A DNA stretch of 64,000 bases from Chiua virens (GCA_019787685.1 JAHNUO010000006.1:434001-498000); one strand, 5' to 3'. Shown: positions 24,219 to 39,348, numbered from the stretch's first letter. The notes: generated from the sequence alone by a model not told the origin. Translations and numbers: made by a program.

Positions 24219-27200
24219 TCATTGGCCATCAAACATATCCTCCATCAACCCTTGTTCTACAGCGTCCCAATCGACATTCCCTCCGCTCGCATACACGTTC
24301 TCATACGTCGAGATGCTCACATTCGAGAAAAATGCCTTGAGATCGCGCACAGAGTCGATCTGCCGCAACGTGCTCAACATGGGTCGCCGCATCGCTTGCG
24401 TCTCCACCGTCGTCGGGAAGCTGACGACAGCAGCGACAGATGGGAATGCGACGTGGCCATTCTTGGATCGGGCGCGCTCCTGTGCCACATCGTGAATCGG
24501 CGAAGAAAACGGGGCATCGTTCGAGAGGTACCTACCCGCGTGTCCGGGACGGGAAGACTACCCACGATCTCTGCCAGTTGGTCAAACATGGCCTCGGGAT
24601 CCCATACGTCTGGGTGGAACACGGCGTCGACCGTGTCGGTGATGAACATCCACTGGTGTCTGAGATGGCGTCAGCAAATTCCAAGTGCCCACAAGTCAAA
24701 TGAGCGCGGACGTACATTTGGAACTCGGGGGTTTGGAGAGCAAGGAGTAAATCCAGGCATTTGCTCGCCGCGAGAATGAGATGAAGATCCTCAGACTCGT
24801 CAGCAGGCACAGTCACGATGATTTGTTCAAATATTCGATACTGTTATCCAGTGAGAAGGGTGTGTCAAGGAAAAGAGTAAGAACGTGCCAGTTCGGTCAA
24901 GACGACCGGCCAGAAACTGGTCAAGTTGTGCGGCGAGAGGCGACAGAGTAGCACACGGATACACAAAAACACTTCACTCTGTATTATGGGCGAGGGAACG
25001 TTGCGCAGAGTGTCCACCAGTTTCTCTTGCACGCTGGGTAACTGTGTCAGAAAATGATTCTTCTCTCCACAGAAGAGGACGAATGACAGCCGTCGCAGGT
25101 TGAGAGACCGAACCAGTATCTCGTTCTCGCGGTTGACGAAGATGTTGGTAGACGGTGCAGAAGCAATACGACCTGCAAAGACTCAACGACACGCAACACA
25201 TGAAGACATTAGACATACCAAGAAGTTCACCGAACGACGTCTTGTCAGAGTCAAACAGGGCCTTGATGATCGCTTTCCATCTCATAGCAGCCGTCGGATT
25301 GGATTGGAACAACCGGCTGTCATATAATATATCAGAAACTGGGGTGCGCCAAACCTTGAGTGCAGGAGGGAGTTTAGTGAGTTCTGATGTGATATCGAGT
25401 ACTGTGTTGTCCAAATCCAGAGGTCTAAGCGCACGTCAGATCTTGTTGCCAGGTTAGAGAAAAAGTGATTTACCGCGTTTTTGCCTTCACCGCCGGGTTG
25501 ATGATGTAGTACACAATGTTACTGCAAATACTTGTGACCTTGTCATTGTCCACGAGGAATTTCCGCAAGTTCGGAATCACGGTGGTCGCAACGAATTCGA
25601 CAATCTGTCAAGGATGAGTACCCTGGATCGAACTGGTTCTAGTGTGTACTTACCTGGGACGGCAGCTCGTTGCCCCACATCGGCTTGGCAGTGTCCGGCA
25701 AAGACACTGCATTTGCATCGACCTTGTCGTTCACCTTGGGATCTGTAACTAGCACACGCCTCAGCAAGCGGAATGATATTGTAAATTTTACTTACCACTG
25801 CGAGGCGCGGGTGACGATCTACCGTTGACCATGGATTCCTTCGTTGTACGTCTTATCCAACTCGAAGGCTCGCTAGTCCGGCCGACAAAGGTCACGCATG
25901 CATCAAGGAGCTTCCCAAACGTTTCTTGAAGGTCTTTTTTGATCCGCTTGTCATCCATGGCCGTCGTCTGGGTAACTTTATCGCCGAGCACGCAGAGACA
26001 CCTGCAAACTTCCTTGAAACATGCAATCGGTTCAATTGGACGTCCTTCCTACCTGAGCGTCAGATAAACTTGCGAACGAAACTCTCGAGTGCTAGAGGCA
26101 ACATCCTTTGCCAGCTGCATGAACCTTGCCCAAACTTGGAGAGCTAGTGGACCCTCTAATCGTGATAGATATTGCTCCAGGAACTTGAACAAAGTGGCAT
26201 CAGATCTAAAGGCAAACTCGTCAGTTTTGGTACCCAGTAGCTGGCCGGCTGCACCTACACATCGGGATTGATATATTTCCGACTCCTCTCAGAACCGCCT
26301 GATGAACGAATGGCAATGCTCTCGCATATCATATGCACAGCAGAGTGAGCACTTGCAATGAGAATATCGACCAGTTCAAACGCAGCACTTTCGGAAGAAC
26401 TGGGGCTCTTAGGGTGACGGTTGAGATCGCGTTCCCAACAACTGATCACGCCCTCCAGAACTTCTGAAGGATAAGCACGGAAGAGATATTCCAACACCCT
26501 CCGACAGCGACCTCGCGTTCGACTATAGATCATGATTAGCGAATCGTCTTCGGACCGCCTTGTACTCGGGCTAGTCCAGATGAGATTAATCCATATCGAA
26601 AACAAAACGCGAACACCGTCGTTTAGCGAACGGAAGCCAGGAGAGCGGACCTGCCAAGCCAAGGTAAACCCCAGCCATCCGGGCAAGATGGACGGACTTA
26701 CCGTGGTTTGTTCCTCTGAGGGCAGCGTAGCTTCAGCAGTGAAAACGTTCGACACAAGACCAAGAATTCCGCTGCTTTCTCCGCCAGTCTTCTCTTGCGT
26801 TGGAGTGTCTTCGTCCTGTTGAGCCAATTCGGAATAGTTTGCTAAACCCAAGAGCAGCAGTCGCTCCAAAGTATTGAGCAACATGACAAACTCGGCATCG
26901 GTCGCAACACCTGTGCTTACACTCGACCCATCCGACTGATTTGCTCGAACCACGCTGTTCAGCAGTGATCGAAGCTGTCGGCAGGTGCAATCAGCCAAGG
27001 GCGGAACCATCCCCTGAAGTGCCGGCTGGAATTGTGGGATAGCCAGCAGAACGAAGTCAAGCCAATGTTGTTGAACAGGTCGATTGTGGGGCATGGAAAT
27101 CCCATCCATGAGCGTTTGTGTCAAAAGGGAGTTTACTGAGTACGACTTCTTTCCGGAGCTGAGGGAACCTTCAGCACTGCTTTGCTCTTCAGCATTCGCA

Positions 27201-30200
27201 TGAGCGATCTGAACCGTAGACGCTGAGATCAACGAATGAAGAATGCGGAGGAGCTTGTTCTGGAGGTCAAGGCGGTTCAGATGGACGAAAAAGTATAATT
27301 TTCCGATGATGATGGGTTCTAGCGTCCCGAGAGCAAGGTGATCCACCTCTCCACGAGCGACGATAGCTTGTAAGATATCAATGGTTGTTGACTGAATCTT
27401 GGTGTTCAATGGATCCATTGTTAGTGTATTTTGCTCTTTCGGCTCTGATTGGATGAATCTACATAAAGGTGAGAACTTACTGGAAAGTTACAAGGTGTAT
27501 ATATCCGCATACCTCGACAGCAGTTCGATCAAAACATCCAAGAAACTGGAGTTCGGGTCCACGAGTGCTAAATGAATGCTAAGTATACCAATTTCGATAA
27601 TAATAATAATAATACCTGTTCCTATCCTCTCCACCAACGGCTGGTATTGAATCCGCTGGATTAGAGTACTTCGTGCCGACTTTGTGAACCCTTGTCCGCC
27701 AAACTGGACTATAGAATGTAGGACCTCGAGGAGATGATGGACATAACGCTGGTCGAATTTCTGTTCGTAAATAAAGCCCCGAATTTCTTTGCCTCTGATC
27801 TTCACCAAAGCAGGTTTTCGTCGAATTTTGGGATCAAGTAGGTCGTAGAGGAGTGGTTCCAGTACCCTGCAGAAATCCCATCAGTATGGTCCACAGTGAT
27901 CAGTAGCTAGACGTATACCGTATATAGGATCTGAGGTTGCATCTCATCCAGGTCTCTCCGACACGCCGGGAGGTCGGACAATCGTGCTTCAATGTTTCCA
28001 GAACAATCATCAGAGGAACTTTGAAACGAAATCCAGGCACGCTTTCGTCGTCTGGATGTAACCAAACTCAACGTCTTCTCCCATACGTCCAAAGTTGAAC
28101 TCACCCGTCAATCTCCAAAGAACACCAAACGCTTCAAAAGCGTCATGAACAGTACGAGGGTCCGAAGAACTCATACTCTGAGAGATGATAGATTCCACGA
28201 AATGGTGGCTAGCGGAAGACTCCAGTGTCCATACCAGGCTGACAGCACGAACGTGGAAGACTGCCCAGTCTTGATGAAGAAACCTGAAGAGCTGTAAATG
28301 CTATCAATAGACATCTAGAGAGTTGATGGCAACACTGCTGACCTTCTTCACCATCCGACCCACTACTTGCATTTGATTGGGGACGAACTTCGGGACAAGT
28401 TTAGACGACCGCTGCAGCGACAGGAGAACAGAGATGCTGCTGTCCACCAGATTAAAGTCGATGTTCTGAAAATGAAGCCTGAGCTTGCGACATGAAGCAA
28501 ACGGGAGGGCTCCAACCTCAACATCCATACTATCTAGTACGTCACTAACCCACCCTGACGGATCCCAAGAGAGCTCCAACGGGCCTTCAGAAGCTCTTTC
28601 GACAAACTCAATGAACTTTTCAAGTAGCGACAGCACTCGCAAGTATGATATCCTCAAAAATAAACTGATATCTCGCTGCCGAACCGCGACTTGTGCACAA
28701 AGTCGGCTGAATGCAAATGAATGCTCGACAACACAAGTCAACGGCGTGACCGAATGGCTATTGGCGACAGAAGCGGGAGCATCGAGGCCATAGAAAACCA
28801 AAGCGAATGCTAAGGGAGTGAGCGTCGACTCCTGTGATGGATCTGCAAGCTTTGGACGTTGCTGCAGAGTGTCTGGTGAAAGGTGTCGTAATATTTCATC
28901 TTGAAGCAGAAAACACTCCTGCACGGCGCGTGAAGTAACACGAGACGGGTCCTCCTGGACATGTACCTGCACCAAGTTAGACGTCGCGAAGCGGAACCAA
29001 TCCGAAATCTCACAAGTAACGTCTCCATCAAAGCGGCAAAAATTATAGGTAGATGAATACTTTTGACTTCGTCGTCTTGCACAGGAAGAGAATGGAGGAG
29101 GAATAGCGTAAGACTGATGGCCTGATTAAGATTCTGTCAGCAAAAAACGAACGGATACGCCCATTTGGCACACCTCGAATTGATCTTCGCCGGAGTTGAT
29201 TGCGTTTAATATGGATTTAAGTAGATGCTTCCAAAGTATACTGGGCTCTGCAGCTTCCAATAAGGTGCTTGCGGTCATAGTAATCTGCATCTCATACGTC
29301 AACAGAAGTGGATGTAGAAGTACAAATCCCCACGTCTTCCTTGGTCTCTGATTCTGTTATCAAATGCTGGCGGATAGCTTTAAGGGCGTCATATATAAGT
29401 GCTTCGGTGAGCGGAGAACCGATTTCCCATTTGTCAAGGAGGGAGATGAAGATTTTAAAAGGACGCGACTCAGAGTACTCTCCGGAGGGTGTGACCATTT
29501 CGCTCTAGTGGGGTTCAGTCAACAAGTGCCTCAAAAGAAAGTGGCATCTCACTTTTAGCGTCGAGCTCAACAGCTGCAGTGCGTGTTGCTGGAGGTACGC
29601 AGACTGAACCTCACTCTTCTCATCGGGCCCCAATAACCAGGTATATAGCCGTCTGTTCAGTGACAAATCTCGCCTCAGAACCACACTAATAGCTGCCTTC
29701 ATAAGTATCGCGGAATCTTCAGGTTTAGCACGTTTAATGGCTGCGCTGTCAACACGCATTGTCTGCAGCAACATATCCAAGGCAGACCTGCGAACCAAAA
29801 GGTTATCGTCTTCCAATGCGGCCGCAAAGGCTCTAATCATCAGTCCGATATCGCGCCCGACGATGACAGTAATATCTGACACGAGTTAAGTAAGAGGAAT
29901 GTACCGAATTTGTCCTGCGTTTACCTTCGTCTGCATGCAACCTGGGTAGACGTCGCGACAGAAAATTGAGGGCGGTACCCCGAGCGGATGACATTGTGAT
30001 CATGACGAGCCAGAGGTTCTGCATGAAAAAAACCGGCGACATTGTTCCTGATAATCTGTCCAAGAGCCCCAACACCTATTCAAAATCCAATCATATATTA
30101 CGAGCGTCAGAGAGTGTGGTCATACCTTGTCAAAGAATTCACCTGTTTCCTCTTCAAGTCCAGGAAGCAAAGCAATGATGAACGACTTCATCACAGGTCG

Positions 30201-30908
30201 CAGATCATGTTGGAGTGGAAGATAATACGTGTCGTAGATGTTGAGCAGGGTGGGCTGGTTGGACTGTGAGCAGGAACGAGAATATACGGAGGTAGAAATC
30301 TCGTCGAACCTTGACTGACGTGGACGCATATTCGAAGAATGGGAACAACCCTGATGACCAGAGCGGGAGGTCGCGCTTCAGCCCTTCGGTCTAGCATCTG
30401 TTTGTTAGGATATGAACGGACCACGTATCACGTTACTCACCCCAAGGACCGAAAGGATATGGATGTAAACATCGAGAGCTCGTTGATGGACTCCAGTTGG
30501 TAGTGCGGGGTTTAGGCATTGGGAGAGACGTTTGGCCACGATAAGCTTATACGGAATCTCCTTAAACTGGAGGTAGGATTGGAATGTCTGTACCAAGCCG
30601 CATCAAGCACGGAAACGTATGATCTACCTGCAACCGTACCTTGAGTAGCTGTTTCAAGAATGCTACCGAGTCTGCCCACTCGTGTACATTGTCGAAGGTG
30701 TTCAGGCACTTCTCGACCTGAAGGGTGTACTTTTTGTACTTGGGATCGGACGAGAACAGTTGCTGGGCTGCTGCTGCGTGGGTGTTATTGGTGGTGGTGG
30801 TGGTGGTCAGGACAAGGAAAGCCTACCCCGTTCACCTGTTTTGGTGGAAGGTTGAGCAGATCCCGCTCCCGTGCCGGAATCCTTCGCGGGGAGGGTCTTC
30901 TGGTTCAT
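24219..30908 (-). CDS. DOP1: Dop1 (Dopey), large endosome-Golgi traffic protein
   Basis: Dopey proteins work with the flippase partner Mon2 on Golgi/endosome membranes and are needed for membrane organisation and polarity. The gene covers 6.7 kb with many introns and should encode roughly 1,750 residues, as usual. The start at 30908 gives MNQKTLPAKDSGTGAGSAQP and, after an intron containing an (ACC)n run, SSDPKYKKYTLQVEKCLNTF and NVHEWADSVAFLKQLLK, the Dopey N domain. That domain goes on with QSYLQFKEIPYKLIVAKRL, QCLNPALPTGVHQRALDVY and NIYDTYYLPLQHDLRPVMKS. A long exon at 27418-26255 holds the middle alpha-solenoid. The C-terminus shows VRDLKAFFSNVSISTYENVY and DWDAVEQGLMEDMFDGQ. An intron near 24495-24548 repairs an apparent break. 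An (AAT)n microsatellite lies in an intron near 27600. Confidence 0.92.
27597..27613. repeat. Trinucleotide (TAA)n microsatellite in a DOP1 intron
   Basis: Five to six tandem TAA units directly behind the intron donor (minus-strand reading GTATTATTATT). It does not alter the coding frame. Confidence 0.8.
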
Positions 30909-31002
30909 TGTGCCTCAAGCGAGGCGAATCACTGTACAAAGTTACACGTCCAGTTGTCAAGCTCGGAATAGTAGTCGTCACTCGTGACAACCGTGACACG
31001 TC

Positions 31003-32613
31003 TCAGTCTAGTTCAAATCTCAACATCCCGTCCTTTACCCATCCCATCCCTTTCACCCCATTCCACCACTCCTTGGCAGCCAGCATGGCCCTGTCTTGTG
31101 TCTGCAGCCTGTCCACACTCAGCCATGTCCCCTCTGCACACTGTATAACCAATGATCTCGTCGTACGCGGGTAATACGCTGATCCAGGACAATCTGTCTC
31201 GGAGAATGCTTCTGGTCGATGCTCTGGTGATATCACTTGCAAACCTGCGATTACCACTCCCCGTCCGTCAGGAAGTGCCTGACGCCACCGTGAGCTTACG
31301 CTGATGCCCGATGGCGCGTTCCAGTCGTGCGATCACAGGAGCAAGTTTGAGATCCAAAGTGAATGGCAGCATCTGCGGCGGTAATGAGAGGCGCATGCGC
31401 AGTGTTCGACGCAATTGCCTCCTGAGGTCTGCTCCGAGCCTGTCATTCCAAAGTTTTAATATGCCATTGTGCACCAAGCAAAATACGCCTCACTCTGCCC
31501 GAAAGCATGTCGCGCAGTACTTGAACCAGAAGCTTTCCGCCCGACGCAGCAAGGACGTCCTGCATAGATAAGAAATCGGCATCTTCTGGTACGCACTGTC
31601 CAGCTATAGCAGTGACGTCATTAAAAAAAAACTCCAGTTAGCTACTCACTGTCCGTTCAACAGCCCAGATATTGCCTGCGTCCACCAGCTTGCCTGCTTT
31701 TCGACTCACTTCACCCATCTCAATCACACACACGCCTGTTTCTTGTTCACCAGCCATCAACGCCCGCTGGATCGGTGCAGGCCCACGGTATGCCGCAAGT
31801 AAACTCGGGTGGACGTTCAACCGTTGAGTGGTGGGGAAAAGGCTGAGAACATTCTTGGGAAGAATACGGCCAAAGGAAGCTGTGACGAGTAGGTGGGGTG
31901 CATTTTGAGAGTCAGACTGTATGGTGAAAGGCAGCGGAGGCTGTCGAACGAATCAACACGATACGCGCGCAATGTATAGAGTAGAGTAAACTTACAAGCC
32001 ACTTTCTGAATGCAACTTTGTCCTCTGGTATTGTGTGCACCGGGACGCCGACACCCTCCCCGACCAGCTTGAGCGGTGCTACGAGCAGCAAGTCAGGAGA
32101 CGAAAGAGCTACAAGAGGTAGAGTCCACATACATATATCTAGCCGGGACCCTCTCCGGCCGGCCCTTATATCGACGTTCGTGACTACGTGGAGACTGTCC
32201 CAAACGTCTGTAGGGAATGTCAACTGAATCCACTGACAAACTCCTACGCGCGACGCGTCTGACGCGAAAAACTCACCTTTAGCTTCGTAAACCTCCTTGA
32301 ACACCGCGCACGAGAACAAGTCGCGTCCACAGAAGAGGATTTTGAACGGGTCTCTGACGAATCGTTGTGCATTTGGAAAGGAAGTCTTTGTACACGAAAC
32401 TGTGCCAGAGTGGTACCGGGCATCGGAAGAACGGGAGGCTCCGACTCGGAGTCGTTTAAATTCCTGTAGACGTCCTATACTCAGAGGATACACATTCGCC
32501 AATGTTCTATTGGACAACTGCCGCCATGTTGTGTGGATCGGCGGACCAGCAAACCTGCGATGGTGAGCCAGCGTGAAAGCTGAAATTGGATGACCGTGGC
32601 GGTGAAATAGCAT
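31003..32613 (-). CDS. FMT1: Mitochondrial methionyl-tRNA formyltransferase (one apparent +1 break)
   Basis: Fmt1 adds a formyl group from 10-formyl-THF to Met-tRNA in mitochondria for translation start. The N-terminus at 32613 is Arg/His/Ser-rich and fits a mitochondrial transit peptide. The catalytic domain follows with RDPFKILFCGRDLFSCAVF, then SSPDLLLVAPLKLVGEGVG, VPVHTIPED, ASFGRILPKNVLSLFP and NVHPSLLAAYRGPAPIQRAL. That last piece carries the folate-site Asn and His and the YRG/PI motif. The C-terminal domain reads PLITAADAAIHFGSQT, then APVIARLERAIGHQRKL, with one surplus base between them near 31343-31348. It ends VIQCAEGTWLSVDRLQTQDR and GVKGMGWVKDGMLRFELD. Its stop lies only 94 bp upstream of the DOP1 start on the same strand, so that spacer must hold both the FMT1 3' UTR and the DOP1 promoter. 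Confidence 0.93.
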
Positions 32614-34671
32614 GTCCCTCGCTTATCCGTACACACAATGCATCATCCAAACAAGTCGCATATCTAGCTAACGCCAAGTCAGACTTCCGGGAGAGTGAGT
32701 GTGCTCCGAACATTACTAACTCTTGATACTTATCGCAGAGCGAGCTCTTCCATCGCGGGGTGCGCCCGACTTGGATGGTTTTGAATCTACTTAATCACTT
32801 CCTTGGTGGTACAATGATACTGTGAACGACTTCAAATCTGGTGGCTCTGGTTCGGTTCAACGAAAGGCCATGAAGGGCATTGAAGGCCATGCATTGGCGC
32901 GAAGGGACAACACTTTGGCTTGGAGCGCTAGCGACGTCTCGGATGCAGCATTGTTTCCCAAGCCAAAACGTACGTTCCTTCAACAAACAGCATGGGCTCT
33001 GACGTCCTTGAGAGCGGAAAGCACCCACACCAATGGAATTTTTCCGTCCGTGCGGGTGATGTCTTTGAACGGAGAATGCGGATCCTGTTCAAGCTCATGG
33101 ACCCCGTCTGCTCATTCGAGCCTTGGTGAGGCTTCGATGCTATGGCAGATTCATCAGCCTTGAGTGAACGTCTTTGGAAGACAAGTCTGCGAATTTTTGA
33201 GCAAGGTGCTCAGCATTTTACCCCCTGGACGAATTCGACATCATGTATTTGGGCTATTCGTTCTCGGGAAATCAAGCTTGCAAATTCGTACGGTCTCAAC
33301 GATAGGATCAGCAACAATCATACCGCCCTAACAGTCTCGCTCTCGTTACCATCATTGAATTGGCCAGGTAGGGTGGTCGCATGGCTCATAATCAAAGATG
33401 CCTCTGAGTGGACCTACTACCGCTCGGTACCTTGACCGCCGGACACGATCGCCACTTCTGACGAAAGCTATTTAAACAAGGCATGCAGCCCTCCATGACC
33501 CTACACAATTTCCATCCTTCATCTTTCAGACGATACTCCTCTATCTCAGTATCCTTGTGATCCGCTACACTTCCATTACTCTACTTTGACAGGGACCTGC
33601 AGAATGATCCCTCCAACGCTTGGCACAATAACGTCGACCTCCGGTCGCATTACCAACAACAGTACTGATGTACGGTCTTCCTTGTCGTATGTGATATCTT
33701 TGTGATCCGCCGCGCATCCTGTTCGCATATGTCTCTAGTGTAACAGAATGGCCTCTCCAGCCAAATCGCTCGCGCACCGGATACCAGAGGAATAACATCA
33801 GAATACCGTGGGCCTGTACGAAGAGCATACGGGCGTAAAACTGAAAGTGGCGTCCAAGCGCCAGGCAAGTGCTTCCACGGGAAGAACGGCGCGGCGTATA
33901 GTTGGCGCAACCCGAGACATGACCGAGACAAAGAGGTAAGGATCGCTCAAATTCAGAGGGAAAACGTATTGGCTGATAGGCATACCTGAAGGGTAACAAG
34001 AGGAGAAGAACCATCGGAGACTCCGGGGTCGGCATGATGGTTTACGAGCCTGACTTACTCGTAGATTCGGAGGCCTGCGACATCACAACTCCTCTTTTGT
34101 CCTTCAAGTCGCACTGCTCGCAAGCCCATTTACATTCCCCGAAACCCCACACAGGTTCGAAAGATATAGGCGGTCGTGGATGCGAATCGGGTTGCTCTCA
34201 CGAACAGCTACTGAAGATCAACTTGCGGCAGTTACCGGGATCACCGTGGGAGCCCGAAGTTCAAGCTTTCAAGATTCAAAGCATCAACTTCATCGATCAT
34301 CCATACACGCAAATATTCTTGCAACTCTTTATCCATTTTTTCATCTCTTTCAATCATTGTGCATTTTCATTGTACTAGATCATGTAGCTCGTTACAAGCA
34401 ACATTTACCATCTCACCCTCATATTCTAATCGCCTTCCACATAGCCATAGATTCAGAATGAGGGGTACATTTGAAGAGAGATTGTGAAGGAAAGATGGAA
34501 CATGTGGTCGCTTTTTGTGACCAATTTGTTTCTAGCTAGTGTTACACACCCCAACTCATATAAGATGGCAGGTATTACATGATTGCAGGGAAGTAATCAA
34601 GAATACGATAACCATGCATAATCAAGTCAATAAAGTACAGGCAGAATGGAAACAAGACGACAAAACCAAGT
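32614..34671. other. Two-kilobase region without a safe gene
   Basis: No intact gene is supported here. Two weak traces exist. On the plus strand near 33140-33290, segments such as YPLDEFDIMYLGYSF have protein-like composition and faintly recall a glycosyltransferase family 25 core, but frames are broken by stops. On the minus strand near 34035-33740, a hydrophobic start (MVLLLLLPF) and FVQAHGILMLFLWYP recall a cytochrome b561-type helix, but no complete domain can be assembled. These may be remnants of decayed genes or chance. The FMT1 promoter lies at the left end. Confidence 0.4.
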
Positions 34672-36064
34672 CTATGATGCCATAGATATGCTGGGCGGTT
34701 CCGGAGCAACCATCTCAGGCTCGTCACCAGCTTCCCCAGCTTCTGACGCAGGACCAGTGATGATGTTGCGCATCTTCGTGGGTGCCTTGGGGGTATGTAG
34801 CTCATGATCAGGTACTATAGATCCAGAGCGAGAGGGTGCTGCTGATATCCCCGCCGAACCACGAGCTGCTTTCGACTTGCCAGCCTTGCCTAGCGCAGGC
34901 GCAGAAATTGAAGTGACCGCTTTCGGAACGGCGACCTTGTCCGACTCTGTGACCTTGGCGTTGGTTGCCGCCGTCGCAAGGGCATTAGCAAAGTCAGACT
35001 CCTTGTCACCAACCCATGAACGAGCAAACCAACGACCGCCTGCAATGCCTCGGATCTCGCGGTTTGCGATTCGCCACTGACGAGCCTTGGCACCAGTTCG
35101 ATCCAAAGGTTGCACAGGTGCAAACCCGGTTCCGATCTTGGGTGGTGGCTGGACGGGGAAAGGTTTTGAAGGAGGGGGTACACTGGAAGGGGAAGCGGCG
35201 TGGTCTCTCCTGGTTGTTCAGTCTCAGGGGCAGGGGCAGGAGGCGGAGGTGGCTCGGCCTCCTCCGGTTCAGGAGATGGTCCACGTGAAACAGGGAATGG
35301 CGAAGACGGCGCTGTGATTGTGTGTGCTACGGATATTGTCAGGACATGTCAGACACAAGCATAACCTAAACGTACTTTCGCTCATCGCAGCGTCCTCTGC
35401 GGGAGGAACTGCTAGGGCCTTGGCTCCTCTATGGTGGTTGTAAGAGTCGATTCCTGGTAGATTGAACGGCGACGTACTTTGGGGGGACTTTTATCTTTGG
35501 CTTGGGTGCAGCTGTGGTTTTGCGTGGTGCCGCCTTTTTCTTAGGGCGGGGGTTTCTCTGGCTGAGGAGCTGCGCTAATACTTTGCCCAACCTCGTTCTC
35601 CGGAGGTTCTTGAGGTTCTATTAAGAACAGTAGTCTTAGTCCCGCACGCGACGACGTAAAGAGGATGGAGACATGACTCACCATCGGGCTTCTTATCCTC
35701 CTTGTCCTGCTTGTCATTTTTCCGGGGTCGTGATGGCTTCTTTGGTGGTGCTTTGCGCTTTGTGCCTGCTGACACACTAGCAACCGGGGCGGCGGTCGAC
35801 GGGGCTGGTTCGTCATCATCAATCAGCTGGTCCTCTTCATCTTCCTCGTCGACTTCCACTTCGGTTGGGGCTGCGACTGAGTTGGGTTCTGTGGGGTGGT
35901 CTTCCGTGCCGCAGGGGGACACTCGGAGACGACGATTTCCCTGTGCCCTTCTTGTCGCCCACCAACAACTTGACTCTGAGCTTTGAGCCCCGGGCGGGCG
36001 GGGGTGTGCTCTCCTCGCGCAAAGTGGAGATTTGGGGAGCGTCCATATCAACGTCGTCGTCCAT
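34672..36064 (-). CDS. Basic/acidic nuclear protein, perhaps INO80 subunit Ies4-like
   Basis: A hydrophilic protein spread over several exons. The N-terminus MDDDVDMDAPQIS leads to GSKLRVKLLVGDKKG. An acidic segment VEVDEEDEEDQLIDDDEPAP and a basic one TKRKAPPKKPSRPRKNDK follow, then Pro/Glu- and Pro/Lys-rich exons. The last exon begins TGAKARQWRIANREIRGIAG and GRWFARSWVGDKE, the only part that looks folded, and ends in an Ala/Ser-rich tail. Lys/Arg runs suggest a nuclear protein. The R-W-x(6,8)-I-x(2)-I-x-GG-x-W pattern near the C-terminus recalls the Ies4 subunit of the INO80 chromatin remodeller, but I cannot confirm this by eye. The intron 35937 to about 35892 resolves the first frame change. 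Confidence 0.6.
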
Positions 36065-36588
36065 GAGGGGCGTTCAGGGCTGATTCGCAATTTGTTCGGA
36101 AGAAGGGTTGCTAGCGGAGCGGGGTCAATTCCTGAACAAGTGAAACTTGGGGCATTTTGTGCATTCCACGCACTACGTCGGGCGTCATTTTGCAAGCTTT
36201 TTCTCACAGGTCGTGGTCGTGGTCAAGCCGGGTATGGTCGTTTCGAGTGACTCGACAATGTACTACTCGTCGTCTCGACCATGCTGACATTCTGAGTAAA
36301 CGCGTAGACTAGTATTATCACCGTCAATCTTGTCTCCGGCTTCCAAGAGTAGGGCAATTGATGCAAATATTGGCTTGAATCCTGGCATATTGAGGCTTAG
36401 TCAGCAAAGGTAATACCGACTTCCTCCGCTAACCTTTGAACTTGACCGACAGACCCGCTAAACCACAGGTAAGTAGTCCTGACAAGCACCGGACGTAAAA
36501 TAGTACTGATTTTGGTGTAGCCGTTCAGCGCTGTAATTGTCCCTCTTTCCGTCAAACTCTTCATTAGACCAATCCTTTCAAGTTTATC
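36065..36588. promoter_or_regulatory. Divergent promoter region, nuclear protein / ATP21
   Basis: A 524-bp region between two outward-reading start codons. No gene or clear TATA box seen; promoter role is inferred from gene orientation. Confidence 0.4.
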
Positions 36589-37046
36589 ATGTCGTCAACT
36601 TTGAACGTGTGTCTGTCCATGAAACCAGTTCCCAGCGCTGGCTAATATTCCGGTTTTACATCCGACGTGCTATAGGTTGCTCGTTATACGGCGTTGGCGT
36701 CGGGCATTGCCTACGGCATCTACCACCACCGTTCTCTGCAAAAAGCCCATGATCAAGAGAAGGAGCACCGCGCTATTCACCACCGAGAGCAATTAATCGC
36801 ACAAGCCAAGGATGTATGGCTTCAAAAGAAACTGAGCGCAAAGGGTGACGGTGGTGAGTTCTGTTTTCAATGCTCAGCGTTGCAGCTTGTCCCTTTCACT
36901 CAAACGATCGAGGGTTCCCACCTACGCTCTTTTCTTTCCTCTTTTTGCATTGTTGACGCCTTTGCACGACAGTGATCACGGACCCAGAGAATCCACGGTT
37001 CGACTTGGAAAAGTTATTTGCTAAATGGGAGAAAGAGTATCAATAG
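36589..37046 (+). CDS. ATP21: Mitochondrial F1Fo ATP synthase subunit e
   Basis: Subunit e (Tim11/Atp21) is a small inner-membrane protein that promotes dimerisation of ATP synthase and so shapes the cristae. Three exons: 36589-36606 (18 nt, MSSTLN), 36676-36853 and 36973-37046. The protein has about 90 residues: VARYTALASGIAYGIYHHRS is the single membrane helix with GxxxG-like small residues (ASGIAYG), then the coiled-coil part QKAHDQEKEHRAIHHREQL and IAQAKDVWLQKKLSAKGDG, and the end DPENPRFDLEKLFAKWEKEY. Length and order match the family fully. All introns are GT-AG and in phase. Confidence 0.94.
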
Positions 37047-37335
37047 ACTTTTCAGCTCGTCTTCAATATACTTGCTAGAGAACACGCCCAGGATCTGTCG
37101 GGCAAGGCTGAGCGCTGAAGCTTGTTTGGGGATTTTACTCTCCATGATCACTCGGCGAATGCATTAGATAGTTGCCACCACCCGTGTGCTGACATTGTAA
37201 GATTGAAAAACGCGTGTAATTTGTTCACTGGGAGTCTGAGCGGAAAAGTTCGCGACGTTTGGTCTTGACGCGACGCGTCTTGACCAAAAAAGCCATCACC
37301 TGCATATCTATTCTTTACACTAAGTCATACCGGAC

Positions 37336-39213
<1,878 letters not shown>

Positions 39214-39348
39214 ATAAATTGTGACAGAACATGTATCCAATAGATATGCAAATGACCGACTGGCATCCATAACCCACATGTTTGGTGTGTGGGTATACTG
39301 GGAACGTAGAATACTTAGACGATATCCACCACCAGTGATTTTGATATT

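Noticed and set aside
24480..24560. Apparent frameshift near the DOP1 C-terminus
   Set aside because: An intron with donor GTAGGT and acceptor GCACAG restores the frame.
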